Of a DNA stretch of 64,000 bases, positions 8,454 to 16,821 are shown in pieces. Every line of letters begins with the position of its first letter. Position 1 is the first letter of the stretch. Position numbers and translations under genes: made by a program. The DNA is taken from the NCBI GenBank assembly GCA_004294385.1, contig REAP01000012.1, forward strand, positions 32,928 through 96,927, read 5' to 3'. The notes beneath the pieces were generated by a model. That model had not been told where the DNA came from. It worked only from the letters and a program-made list of their open reading frames with translations, and ran no database searches. The stretch comes from Oscillatoriales cyanobacterium. GTDB taxonomy: Bacteria > Cyanobacteriota > Cyanobacteriia > Cyanobacteriales > Microcoleaceae.

Positions 8454-9494
8454 ATGAAAAACTTGTCAATCTTTAAAAGAAACTTATTTAAATCCTGCGA
8501 TCGCATATCTAGACAAAAGCCCCGAAAAACCCTGTATATGTTAGGGCTATGGTTGTTTTTGATTCTCGGAGTCATTTCTGCTGCGATCGGGGCAATTACC
8601 GCACTATTAGCCCCCGTGGAACCGCAAATTATTAGTAAAGTCCTAGATGCTACTGGGCTTAGCCAGATATCATCCGTCCCCTCAGCCTACCGAATATCGC
8701 GGCCAGTTAATATTTTAATCATGGGAGTTGACCGCGTGCCCAAAGCTGCGGCAAATTCCCCTAAAATTTTTAACGGGCGCAGTGATACAATACTTTTATT
8801 ACGCCTAGATCCTAGAGATAAATCTATTAGTTTGCTTTCGATTCCGCGAGATACAAAAATCGAAGTTCCTGGCATTAAATTCAGCAAAATTGGCGAAGCT
8901 AATGCCAAAGGAGGTTCAGCTTTGGTATTACGATTGGTTAGCAGTATGCTGAACAATATCACAATCGAGCGATACGTGCGAGTTAACACCGGTGCGTTGC
9001 GAGAATTAGTCGATTTGTTAGGCGGAATTGAAGTATTTGTACCTCGCACGATGTCCTATCAAGATAATACTCAAAAGTTAAAAATAAACTTAGCAAAAGG
9101 TTGGCAAACTCTCAACGGAGAACAAGCAGAGCAATTTGCTCGATTTCGCAATGACGGTTTAGGAGATATCGGCCGCATGACGCGCCAGCAATCTTTAATT
9201 CAAGCTATTCGCAATCGCCTCGGAAGTCCATCAGTAGTGGTGCGGCTACCGGAAATTATGCGAGTGATGCAAAAATATGTCGATACTAATCTAAATTTTG
9301 AAGAAATATTGACCCTAGCAACTTTTGGTGTACAATTAGACTCAGATAATTTTAAAATCGTGATGTTACCTGGGCGTTCTAGTTCAGCGGAAGGGGATTT
9401 GAGGAGTTATTGGATTTTAGATAAAGCTAAGCGCGATCGCATTATGGCACAATATTTCAAACAAGGCGCATTAGATTTCACCCAAGGACGTTGA
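8454..9494 (+). CDS. LytR-CpsA-Psr (LCP) family protein
   Basis: This 346-residue protein has a cytoplasmic N-terminus, one transmembrane helix (about residues 28-50, LWLFLILGVISAAIGAI) and an extracytoplasmic LCP domain. LCP signatures are VNILIMGVDR, SDTILLLRLDPRDKSISLLSIPRD (read as strand, arginine-aspartate, IPRD), GLGDIGRMTRQQ and EQFARFRNDG. LCP enzymes transfer lipid-linked polymers to peptidoglycan. In cyanobacteria the acceptor may be peptidoglycan and the donor a wall or capsular glycan. The pentapeptide-repeat gene follows after 7 bp. The upstream region is shared with the divergent Uma2 gene. Confidence 0.9.
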   Translation: MKNLSIFKRNLFKSCDRISRQKPRKTLYMLGLWLFLILGVISAAIGAITALLAPVEPQIISKVLDATGLSQISSVPSAYRISRPVNILIMGVDRVPKAAANSPKIFNGRSDTILLLRLDPRDKSISLLSIPRDTKIEVPGIKFSKIGEANAKGGSALVLRLVSSMLNNITIERYVRVNTGALRELVDLLGGIEVFVPRTMSYQDNTQKLKINLAKGWQTLNGEQAEQFARFRNDGLGDIGRMTRQQSLIQAIRNRLGSPSVVVRLPEIMRVMQKYVDTNLNFEEILTLATFGVQLDSDNFKIVMLPGRSSSAEGDLRSYWILDKAKRDRIMAQYFKQGALDFTQGR

Positions 9495-9501
9495 CATATC
9501 T

Positions 9502-10011
9502 ATGAAAAGTATATCCCGAATTTTTCTGAACCTGATTTTAAGTTTAGTGTTAGCCTTTGGGTGGGTGATATTGAGTGCAACTCCCGCATTTGCGTTGCCA
9601 AAAACCAATATTAACTACACTAACATCAATTTGTCCGATCGCGATTTTTCCAACTCCGACCTAGCCGGCGGAACATTTGTCGCCTCTGAAATGCGAAATA
9701 CCAACTTTCAAGGTGCTGATTTAACCAATGCGATTTTGACCAAAGGAGTTTTATTAAAAGCCAACTTATCCGGTGCAAACCTCTCCGGTGCATTAGTAGA
9801 CAGAGTAACATTAGATGGCGCTAATTTAACCAACGCTAACTTTACAGAAGCCATCTTGACTCGAACTCGCTTCTTTGATGCTGCAATTTCCGGCGCTGAT
9901 TTCACCGATGCAATTATCGACTCTTATCAAGTTAAACTCCTCTGTGAAAAAGCAGATGGTATCAATTCGATAACAGGAGTTGCTACGCGAGAAAGTTTAG
10001 GATGTCAGTAG
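9502..10011 (+). CDS. Secreted pentapeptide-repeat protein (169 aa)
   Basis: The N-terminus is a signal peptide (basic MKSISRIF, hydrophobic core, ATPAFA cleavage region around residue 31). About fifteen A(D/N)LxX pentapeptide units follow, for example FSNSDLAGG, GADLTNAIL, GANLTNANF and GADFTDAII, predicted to form a right-handed quadrilateral beta-helix. The C-terminal tail has two cysteines (LLCEKA and ESLGCQ) that could form a disulfide. Proteins of this type in cyanobacteria are often lumenal or periplasmic; the function is unknown. The gene begins 7 bp after the LCP gene. Confidence 0.88.
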   Translation: MKSISRIFLNLILSLVLAFGWVILSATPAFALPKTNINYTNINLSDRDFSNSDLAGGTFVASEMRNTNFQGADLTNAILTKGVLLKANLSGANLSGALVDRVTLDGANLTNANFTEAILTRTRFFDAAISGADFTDAIIDSYQVKLLCEKADGINSITGVATRESLGCQ

Positions 10012-10024
10012 ATTTAACATCTTA

Positions 10025-10077
10025 GAATTAGTCCACGGAGGTGGACTTGGTTTGTGTAGAAGCGGTTTCAACCGCCG
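10025..10077. repeat. Dispersed cyanobacterial repeat with GTCCAC hairpin
   Basis: AGTCCACGGAGGTGGACT forms a 6-bp hairpin and is followed by TTGTGTAGAAGCGGTTTCAACCGCC. A related copy, in the opposite sense, lies at 59940-60014. Between here and the urtE stop are CTGAGCGGAGTCGAAGG and CTTCCTT repeats. Confidence 0.6.
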
Positions 10078-10175
10078 AATCAGAAAGGAGATGACAAACC
10101 CGGATTTCCTCGTTTCCTTCTTCCTTCTTCCTGAATCGGTTCCTGAGCGGAGTCGAAGGGCCTTCTTCCTTCTTT

Positions 10176-10874
10176 TCAAACAGCCAAAAACCTTTGAATT
10201 ACCTCATCACTCAACTCGCTAGTATTTCCCGATGCCACAATGCCACCCTTTTGCATAGCATAATACCAATCAGCTTGCCGCACAAAATGCAAATGCTGTT
10301 CCACCAACAAAACCGAAATTCCCCTAGTCGCAACCACGCGACGTACAGCAGCTTCTATATCTAAAATAATTGATGGTTGAATTCCCTCTGTCGGTTCATC
10401 CAAAACCAGCAACTGCGGTTCTCCCATCAAAGCTCTAGCAATCGCTAACTGTTGCTGCTGTCCCCCGCTCAAATCACCACCTAGGCGAGTCAGCATAGTT
10501 TTCAAAACTGGAAATAAATCAAATATTTCATCGGGAACTTCAGGATTTTTTGTTCTAGTTGGTTTCGCTTCCAAACCTAACAATAGATTTTCTTTTACAG
10601 TCAAACGGGGAATAATTTCCCGTCCTTGAGGAACATAACCAATTCCCATTTTAGCCCGCTGGTGAGTCAACTTAGAAACAATAGATTGTCCGCCAAAATT
10701 AATCGTGCCACTACGGGGTTGTAGCAAACCCATTAGAGTTTTCAGCATAGTAGTTTTGCCTACACCATTGCGGCCGATTAAGCAAACCATTTGTCCTGCA
10801 TTTACGCTTAAATCGACATCACGGAGGATATGACTTTCACCGTAATAAACATTCAGATTAGAAACTTCTAGCAT
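10176..10874 (-). CDS. urtE: Urea ABC transporter ATP-binding protein UrtE
   Basis: UrtE is one of two ATPases of the urea/short-amide importer. From the ATG at 10874 the protein begins MLEVSNLNVYYG. It has Walker A GRNGVGKTT (about 36-44), the UrtE-type GQGREI-like segment GYVPQGREI, signature LSGGQQQQ, Walker B LLVLDEP and the H-loop VEQHLHF. An upstream in-frame ATG at 10952 would add 26 residues translated entirely from (GGGAATG)n/(ATTGGTA)n repeats, so I reject it. It is the last gene of the urt cluster. Confidence 0.93.
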   Translation of the reverse strand: MLEVSNLNVYYGESHILRDVDLSVNAGQMVCLIGRNGVGKTTMLKTLMGLLQPRSGTINFGGQSIVSKLTHQRAKMGIGYVPQGREIIPRLTVKENLLLGLEAKPTRTKNPEVPDEIFDLFPVLKTMLTRLGGDLSGGQQQQLAIARALMGEPQLLVLDEPTEGIQPSIILDIEAAVRRVVATRGISVLLVEQHLHFVRQADWYYAMQKGGIVASGNTSELSDEVIQRFLAV

Positions 10875-10942
10875 AATAATTGGTAATTGGTAATTGGTAA
10901 TTGGGAATGGGGAATGGGGAATTGGTAATAGGGAATGGGGAA
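10875..10942. repeat. Heptanucleotide repeat (ATTGGTA / GGGAATG)
   Basis: The gap upstream of urtE is a run of 7-bp units, first GGTAATT and then GGGAATG, followed by a CCGTTACAGAA... repeat. These resemble the short tandemly repeated repetitive (STRR) sequences described in filamentous cyanobacteria. Confidence 0.8.
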
Positions 10943-11022
10943 TTGGTTGCATCCGTTACAGAACCCGTTGCCGAACTTCTTTCTATCCGTTACATCCGCT
11001 ACAGAATCCGCTGCCAAACTTC

Positions 11023-11769
11023 TTAGTCTTCTGGTTTTCCCAAATATACCTCAATTACGCGATCGTCATTTTGCACCTCATCCATAGTTCCCTCACACAA
11101 AACCGCACCCTGATGCAACACCGTCACCTGTTGAGCAATTTGTCGCACGAATTCCATATCATGTTCAATCACCAACACCGAATGACTTTGGGCCAGCGAA
11201 ATTAGCAAATCTCCAGTTAACACCGTTTCCTCATCAGTCAAACCCGCCACAGGCTCATCTACCAATAACAAATCAGGAGATTGCGCCACCAACATTCCAA
11301 TTTCCAACCACTGCTTTTCCCCGTGAGAAAGTAAACCAGCCGAAACATCAGCTTTATTCATCAAACCAATTGTTTCTAACAACCCAGAAACCGTGCGTTT
11401 TTCAGCGACAGCAGTAGGCTTAAACAGAGTTGGAAAGACATTTTTATTGGTATTACAAGACAACTCTAAATTTTCGCGGGGTGTTAAATTGAGGAAAACT
11501 CGCGGAGTCTGAAACTTGCGGCCAATTCCTAAACGCGAAATGCTATCTTCCGACAAACCACGCAAATTCCGACCTTTAAAAAGCACCCGTCCTTCTGTCG
11601 GTTGTACTTTCCCAGTAATCGCATCGAGAAAAGTTGTTTTTCCCGCACCATTGGGTCCAATTACTACCCGCAATTCCCCTGTATTCATACTAAAAGTTAA
11701 ACCGTTGATGGCTTTGAAACCATCAAAACTAACCGTCAAGTTTTCTATTTCTAATACTTTTCCATTCAT
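11023..11769 (-). CDS. urtD: Urea ABC transporter ATP-binding protein UrtD
   Basis: This is the second ATPase of the urea importer, of the LivG-like type. It has Walker A GPNGAGKTT (about residues 38-46), DAITGKVQPTEG, GRKFQTPRVF, signature LSHGEKQW (an H replaces the second S/G position, usual for UrtD), Walker B LLLVDEP with VAGLTDEE, and H-loop VIEHDMEF. It pairs with UrtE beneath the UrtB/UrtC channel. The gene ends 148 bp before the urtE start, the gap being filled by repeats. An AIM24-family gene separates it from urtC. Confidence 0.93.
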   Translation of the reverse strand: MNGKVLEIENLTVSFDGFKAINGLTFSMNTGELRVVIGPNGAGKTTFLDAITGKVQPTEGRVLFKGRNLRGLSEDSISRLGIGRKFQTPRVFLNLTPRENLELSCNTNKNVFPTLFKPTAVAEKRTVSGLLETIGLMNKADVSAGLLSHGEKQWLEIGMLVAQSPDLLLVDEPVAGLTDEETVLTGDLLISLAQSHSVLVIEHDMEFVRQIAQQVTVLHQGAVLCEGTMDEVQNDDRVIEVYLGKPED

Positions 11770-11828
11770 AATTAGCAGTTAACTCATTAATGGACAACAA
11801 CCGATATCCCTTGCTTTTGGCAGATGAT

Positions 11829-12554
11829 TTACTCTAGGTTAAAACTACTAGAACTGCTCGCAATTGGAGGTGGAGCGGCTGCTAAGATACGTTCAGCTAA
11901 TTTCGAGAGTGGCAAACTTTGAATGTAAACTTTACCAGGCCCAGTCATCTTTGCCAAAAACAAGCCTTCACCTCCAAACAAAGCATTTTTAAACCCACCG
12001 ATAAATTGGATATCATAGTCCACTGTGGGGGCAAAAGCTACCAAACAACCAGTGTCTACTCGCAATACTTCACCTACTCCCAAATTTTTCTCAACGATGG
12101 TTCCTCCGGCATGGACAAAAGCGAGTCCATCACCTTGCAATTTTTGCAGAATAAAGCCTTCTCCACCAAAGAAACCAGCTCCGAGTCGTTTGGTAAATGC
12201 CACCTCAATGTCAATGCCATTAGCCGCGCAGAGGAATGAGTCTTTTTGACATAAAAACTTGCCACCTAGTTTGCTTAAATCGAGTGGAATTACTTTGCCT
12301 GGATAGGGTGCGGCAAAGGCGACGCGGGCTTTGCGATTTCCGTTGTTTACAAAGGTTGTGATGAAGAAACCAGCCCCGGTAAACATCCGTTTGAAACCTT
12401 GAAACAAACCGCCTGTAGTAGTTTGCATTTCGATGCCACCTTCCATGTATGTCATGGTTCCAGCTTCGGCCCTAACTCCTTCTTTGGGGTCGAGTTCAAT
12501 TTCAATCAGTTGCAAGTCGTCGCCGTAGATTTTGTAGTCAATAACATCTGCCAT
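11829..12554 (-). CDS. TIGR00266/AIM24 family protein inside the urt cluster
   Basis: The 241-residue protein has the AIM24/TIGR00266 beta-rich fold: [66 protein letters not shown], then [15 protein letters not shown] and a Gly-rich tail. It is all-beta, with no signal peptide. The family has no established biochemical role in bacteria. The gene lies between urtC and urtD on the same strand, 59 bp upstream of urtD's start and 96 bp downstream of urtC with a REP palindrome between. It is probably co-transcribed with the transporter. Confidence 0.88.
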   Translation of the reverse strand: MADVIDYKIYGDDLQLIEIELDPKEGVRAEAGTMTYMEGGIEMQTTTGGLFQGFKRMFTGAGFFITTFVNNGNRKARVAFAAPYPGKVIPLDLSKLGGKFLCQKDSFLCAANGIDIEVAFTKRLGAGFFGGEGFILQKLQGDGLAFVHAGGTIVEKNLGVGEVLRVDTGCLVAFAPTVDYDIQFIGGFKNALFGGEGLFLAKMTGPGKVYIQSLPLSKLAERILAAAPPPIASSSSSFNLE

Positions 12555-12600
12555 ATTTTACCTCTAATTTTAGATAAACTTTAACACAATTCAATTAATT

Positions 12601-12627
12601 ATTGTGGAACAGGCATCTTGCCTGTTC
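12601..12627. repeat. REP-like palindrome between urtC and the AIM24 gene
   Basis: A single ATTGTGGAACAGGCATCTTGCCTGTTC copy lies within the urt cluster. A hairpin here could end or stabilise part of the transcript; this is inference from the structure. Confidence 0.85.
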
Positions 12628-12650
12628 AATACAGGATTTTCTGGAGATGA

Positions 12651-13793
12651 TTATGGTTCAAGTTCTTCTTTTTCATGGAGCACTTCGGGGTCTTGTTCGA
12701 GACTGGGGTAAGTAGACACGTACTTGGGTTTTCTGAATAAGCTGCGGATTTGGTCAATGCCTTGCTTTTGGAGCCATCCAACTAAGCCATCGGGCAGGAC
12801 TGTCACTACTATTAAGAATAGCGCACCTTGGAAAAATAGCCAAACTTCGGGAAATTGTTCGCTCAAGAAACTTTTACCAAAGTTGACTAGAAGTGTTCCC
12901 AATACTGCTCCCGATAATGTGGCGCGACCTCCTACTGCTACCCAGATTACCATTTCAATTGAAAAGGCAATATCCATTGCTTTTGGAGAAATGATTCCGG
13001 TTTGTACGGTATATAAAGCGCCTGCAATTCCTGCCATCCCCGCAGAAATTGCAAATACTAAAACTTTGAATCCGGTGGGATTGTAACCGGTGAAACGGAG
13101 GCGAATTTCGTCGTCGCGAATGGCGATGAGCAAGCGGCCGAAACGCCCGCTGGTTAGCCACCGACAAAGGGCGTATGTTGCGGCTAGAAATAGTATGGTG
13201 AGAATGTAGAAAATATATTGGGTGTCTCGGTCATTTATGGTGGCTCCAAACAGGGTTTTAAAGTCGGTGAGTCCGTTGGTGCCGTTAATTAGTTTTTGTT
13301 GGCCGTTGAAGAAGTTGAAAAATACTATGGTTGCTGCTTGGGTAAGAATGGAAAAGTAAACGCCTCGAATTCGATTGCGGAATACTAAGTAACCTAGGAT
13401 TGCGCCGAGTAAGCCGGGGATGAGGATTACTGCTAATGCTGAGAAGGGAAATGAATTAAATGGTTGCCAAAACCAGGGGAGTTCGGTGACTCCGTAGAGG
13501 TTCATAAATTCGGGTAGTTGACTGCTGGCTGTTGGGGGGATTTGGAGTTTGAGGTGCATGGCTAAGGCGTAGCCACCGATCGCAAAAAACACCCCATGCC
13601 CTAAACTAAGTAAGCCCGTGTATCCCCAAATTAGATCGATGCCGAGGGCTGCAATCGCTAGGGCTAGAAATCGTCCTAGTTGGTTGAGGCGAACGTCTGG
13701 AAGTATGCCTGGGATGAGTAATATGAGTATAAGTGCGATCGCACCTACAATCACCACTTCTTTAATCCATGCCTTTTGAGTGAAATTATTCAT
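12651..13793 (-). CDS. urtC: Urea ABC transporter permease UrtC
   Basis: This 380-residue LivM-type inner-membrane permease has about ten hydrophobic helices. UrtC hallmarks are ALGIDLIWGYTGLLSLGHGVFFAIGGYALAM (read here as two helices with the LSLGHG motif), NGTNGLTDF, LIAIRDDEIRLRFTGYNP and the C-terminal GALFLIVVTVLPDGLVG. A long loop typical of UrtC (about residues 90-115) follows the second helix. The gene begins 27 bp downstream of the urtB stop, supporting one transcript with urtA and urtB. Confidence 0.93.
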   Translation of the reverse strand: MNNFTQKAWIKEVVIVGAIALILILLIPGILPDVRLNQLGRFLALAIAALGIDLIWGYTGLLSLGHGVFFAIGGYALAMHLKLQIPPTASSQLPEFMNLYGVTELPWFWQPFNSFPFSALAVILIPGLLGAILGYLVFRNRIRGVYFSILTQAATIVFFNFFNGQQKLINGTNGLTDFKTLFGATINDRDTQYIFYILTILFLAATYALCRWLTSGRFGRLLIAIRDDEIRLRFTGYNPTGFKVLVFAISAGMAGIAGALYTVQTGIISPKAMDIAFSIEMVIWVAVGGRATLSGAVLGTLLVNFGKSFLSEQFPEVWLFFQGALFLIVVTVLPDGLVGWLQKQGIDQIRSLFRKPKYVSTYPSLEQDPEVLHEKEELEP

Positions 13794-13820
13794 GCTTAGT
13801 GAAATCTTAGTTAATAAATT

Positions 13821-14975
13821 TTAATTTTCCACCGTGCGTCCTTTTTGCGGAAAAATCCCTCCAGGGCGCACTTGCAGAAAAGCAATAATTAAGGCAAATA
13901 CCATGACTTTTGCCATGCTGGTTGTGGCAAAAAAAGTGAAGAAATCAGCTAAAGGCTTGACAGGAGCCAGCATTGTTGCTAAGGTTCCTGAACCGATGAG
14001 GTAATTTGCAGTGCCGATCGCGATCGCAGCAACTACACTCCCCATAATCTTACCAACACCGCCGACAACCACAACCATAAAGGTATCGACTATATAATTT
14101 TGCCCCGTATTTGACCCTACCGAACCCAACAAACTAATCGCGCATCCAGCAACACCAGCCAACCCAGAACCCAAAGCAAAAGTCAGCGCATCTACTTGCT
14201 CAGTAGGAATCCCCAAACAAGCGCTCATGCTGCGATTTTGCGTCACAGAGCGAATCCGAAGTCCCCACACAGATTTCTGCAAAAACAAATAAATTCCAGC
14301 CAAACAAAGCCCTGTCAAAACAATAATAAAAAGTCGCGCGTAAGGTAACTGAAAATTGCCCAGGGGTATACCGCCCCGCAACCATGCAGGCGCAGTCACA
14401 TCAACATTTTGAGCGCCAAACCAAGGTTTAGTTACTGTTAGTTTGTAAGTTTCTCCTAAAAAGGCGCTCACCGCCCAGGAAATACCTAGACAAAGAGGCA
14501 AAAGTATCGCGATAATTCCGTTGCGAACTCTCTCGAAATCTGGGCGGCGTTTCAAAACCTGCAAGCCACCAAAAAATAGCAAACAAAACACCACAATTCC
14601 TGTCACCAACACCCCACTGACGCTGCGGACAAACTGCTGTAAAATTAAACTAACACCCCAAGTTGCCAGCAGAGTTTCTAGAGGACGCCCGTAAAGATAG
14701 CGAATCACACCACGTTCCAGAATTAATCCTACCAGTGCCGCCACTAAAAAAGCTGAAGGTATGGCAAATAAAATATAGGTTTCAAAAGCGAATCCTCCGA
14801 TACCTTTGAAGACATTCTGCACGACAAAAGTTGTGTATGCCCCCAGCATCATTAACTCACCGTGAGCCATATTAATCACGCCCATCAGCCCGAAAATAAT
14901 TGCCAATCCCAGGGCGGCAATCAGCAAAACAGCGCCAATGCTAATCCCATTAAACAAACCGTCTAATATCGCCAT
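13821..14975 (-). CDS. urtB: Urea ABC transporter permease UrtB
   Basis: This LivH-type permease has signatures GLAIIFGLMGVINMAHGELMML (start of the membrane core), VTQNRSMSACLGI and VVVVGGVGKIMGSVVAAIAIG. I place the start at the ATG at 14975 (MAILDGLFNG), which fits the family. The in-frame start at 15008 would add 11 residues whose first codons come from a dispersed GATGCGTTGGGTTTC repeat. It forms the channel with UrtC. Confidence 0.93.
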   Translation of the reverse strand: MAILDGLFNGISIGAVLLIAALGLAIIFGLMGVINMAHGELMMLGAYTTFVVQNVFKGIGGFAFETYILFAIPSAFLVAALVGLILERGVIRYLYGRPLETLLATWGVSLILQQFVRSVSGVLVTGIVVFCLLFFGGLQVLKRRPDFERVRNGIIAILLPLCLGISWAVSAFLGETYKLTVTKPWFGAQNVDVTAPAWLRGGIPLGNFQLPYARLFIIVLTGLCLAGIYLFLQKSVWGLRIRSVTQNRSMSACLGIPTEQVDALTFALGSGLAGVAGCAISLLGSVGSNTGQNYIVDTFMVVVVGGVGKIMGSVVAAIAIGTANYLIGSGTLATMLAPVKPLADFFTFFATTSMAKVMVFALIIAFLQVRPGGIFPQKGRTVEN

Positions 14976-14990
14976 TTTTTTACTCTTAAA

Positions 14991-15082
14991 TGATGCGTTG
15001 GGTTTCACTATCGTTCAACCCAACCTACAGGGTCAACACTTAATTGATAGCGTAGGTTGGGTTGAGGAACGAAACCCAAAAG
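14991..15082. repeat. Inverted repeat GATGCGTTGGGTTTC...GTAGGTTGGGTTGAGGAACGAAACCCAA
   Basis: Two arms carrying GTTCAACCCAACCTAC and GTAGGTTGGGTTGAGGAAC flank a short spacer between urtA and urtB. A third partial copy (GATGCGTTGGGTTTCTGTC) follows at 15091. The structure could attenuate transcription between the abundant binding protein and the permeases. Confidence 0.7.
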
Positions 15083-15122
15083 TCATTGATGATGCGTTGG
15101 GTTTCTGTCAACTGTTAACTGT

Positions 15123-16454
15123 TTAAGAAACTTTAAATTTGCCGCCTTTTGCAGGGTCTGACCAATCGCAAGAAAAACCCTTAGTTTCAGGTACAAACTG
15201 ATTCCAAGGAATCGGCTTCACTGCTTCGGGAGTAGCAAAAACTATCTTAAACAAACCGTCTTCTCCAACTTCGCCCAACCGCACAAATTTAGAGATGTGA
15301 TGGTTGACTTCCATCGTAACTTTGCCCCCCGGCGCTTCAAAAGTTTGACCCAAAGCTGCTGCCCGCACTTTGTCTAAATCGTCGGCAGTTCCGGCTTTTT
15401 CAACCGCTTGCTTCCACAAGTAAACCATGATATAAGCTGCTTCCATCGGGTCGTTTGTCACCCTATCTTTGCCGTATTTAGCCTTGAAAGCTTCGACAAA
15501 TTTTGTATTGGCTGGAGAGTCTACAGTCATGAAGTAATTCCAGGCTGCATAATGACCTTTGAGGTATTCTACACCGATCGCCTTTACTTCTTCTTCGGCA
15601 ATACTGACCGACATAGACGGATACTTATCCGGCCCTAAACCTGCGCCCTGTAACTGCTTGAAAAATGCGACATTACTGTCACCATTCAGGGAGTTAAAGA
15701 TGACTCCGCCGTCTGGCAAAGCTGCTTTGATTTTAGTAATGATCGGCGTAACTTCTGTCCCGCCTAAAGGAATATAGTCTTCCCCAACTACTTCCCCACC
15801 TTTGGCCGCTAGCTGTGCCTTGATAATGGTATTAGCTGTGCGGGGAAACACGTAGTCTGAACCGACTAAGAAGAACTTTTTACCTTTATTTTCTAGCAGC
15901 CAGTCTACTGCTGGTTCGATTTGCTGGTTCGGTGCAGCCCCGGTGTAAAAGATGTTTTTTGAACACTCTTGACCCTCGTATTGTACGGGATACCACAGCA
16001 TATGATTTTTGGTTTCAAATACTGGCAATACTGCTTTGCGACTTGCTGAAGTCCAGCAGCCAAACACGGTGACAACTTTATCTTGGTCGATCAATTTTTT
16101 GGCTTTTTCGGCAAAAGTAGGCCAGTCAGAGTTCCCGTCTTCGACGATTGCTTCTATCTGTTTTCCTAATACACCGCCTGCTTTATTGATTTCTTCAATT
16201 GCTAATTGTTCCGCATCGACGACGCTTTTTTCACTAATTGACATTGTGCCGCTCAATGAGTGCAAAATGCCTACTTTGATTGTGTTTCCGCTACTTGCTG
16301 GCGATGCTGGCGATGCTGCTGTTGAAGTTGGAGAAGGAGAAGCTGAGGGCGTTGCTATTGGGGTGGGAGTTCTACAAGCTTTTAGAAATAAACTTGACGT
16401 CAGGGTAGCAGAACTGTATAAAAGAAATTTACGCCGATCGAATCGCTTTGCCAT
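15123..16454 (-). CDS. urtA: Urea ABC transporter substrate-binding protein UrtA
   Basis: This periplasmic urea-binding component is about 443 residues from the ATG at 16454. The N-terminus [11 protein letters not shown] resembles a twin-arginine signal. It runs into a lipobox-like LFLKAC and a Ser/Pro/Thr-rich linker, so it is probably an anchored lipoprotein. UrtA signatures are [70 protein letters not shown] (read in two parts) and [10 protein letters not shown]. It is the first gene of the cluster and has an NtcA-like promoter upstream. Confidence 0.94.
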   Translation of the reverse strand: MAKRFDRRKFLLYSSATLTSSLFLKACRTPTPIATPSASPSPTSTAASPASPASSGNTIKVGILHSLSGTMSISEKSVVDAEQLAIEEINKAGGVLGKQIEAIVEDGNSDWPTFAEKAKKLIDQDKVVTVFGCWTSASRKAVLPVFETKNHMLWYPVQYEGQECSKNIFYTGAAPNQQIEPAVDWLLENKGKKFFLVGSDYVFPRTANTIIKAQLAAKGGEVVGEDYIPLGGTEVTPIITKIKAALPDGGVIFNSLNGDSNVAFFKQLQGAGLGPDKYPSMSVSIAEEEVKAIGVEYLKGHYAAWNYFMTVDSPANTKFVEAFKAKYGKDRVTNDPMEAAYIMVYLWKQAVEKAGTADDLDKVRAAALGQTFEAPGGKVTMEVNHHISKFVRLGEVGEDGLFKIVFATPEAVKPIPWNQFVPETKGFSCDWSDPAKGGKFKVS

Positions 16455-16519
16455 TGTATTTTTTTTCACTCCTCAAAAAAATAAATTTCATGCTTGAGCA
16501 TGATAACATACAGGACTGA

Positions 16520-16561
16520 ATGTTAAGACTCCTCTTAGAAGATAGTTGTCTGTTTAGATAC
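16520..16561 (-). promoter_or_regulatory. Probable NtcA-activated promoter of urtA
   Basis: On the minus strand, GTA-TCTAAACA-GAC (16561-16548) is a one-mismatch version of the NtcA site GTA-N8-TAC. It is followed after exactly 22 bp by TAACAT (16525-16520), matching the TAN3T -10 box. The 22-23 bp spacing is the class II NtcA layout known from nitrogen-regulated cyanobacterial genes. The predicted transcript would have a leader of roughly 60 bases before the urtA ATG. Confidence 0.6.
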
Positions 16562-16641
16562 AAAACGTATCATTAACCAAACAGATTTAGATCGCACTAT
16601 GCTTTGAATGCGATCACACTTTTGTTAAGAATTTTGACTTA

Positions 16642-16714
16642 TGGAAAATAGCGGGCTCGAACCGCTGGCCTCTGCGGTGCGATCGCAGCGCTCTACCAAC
16701 TGAGCTAATTCCCC
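16642..16714 (-). tRNA. tRNA-Ala (anticodon CGC)
   Basis: A 73-nt cloverleaf is readable on the minus strand. The acceptor GGGGAAT pairs with ATTTTCC, the D arm is GCTC-AGTTGGTA-GAGC, the anticodon arm is CTGCG-ATCGCAC-CGCAG, the variable loop AGGCC and the T arm AGCGG-TTCGAGC-CCGCT, with discriminator A. The acceptor contains the G3-U70 wobble pair that specifies alanine, matching anticodon CGC (reads GCG). No CCA is encoded. A HIP1 octamer (GCGATCGC, 16679-16686) spans positions 29-36, covering the whole anticodon. Confidence 0.93.
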
Positions 16715-16821
16715 GGATTGATGCTGAATTGAGGACTGTAGATTTCGGATTGCCGAATCTAAAAACCTGACTTTCGCACACTGCTCCATACAATAACACG
16801 TAAGCGATCGCAATGTAAAGT

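Noticed and set aside
8357..8575. 72-codon minus-strand frame over the LCP gene start
   Set aside because: Antisense to the LCP N-terminus, with no family match.
10875..10952. N-terminal extension of UrtE
   Set aside because: The 26 extra residues come only from heptamer repeats, and the ATG at 10874 gives the normal family start.
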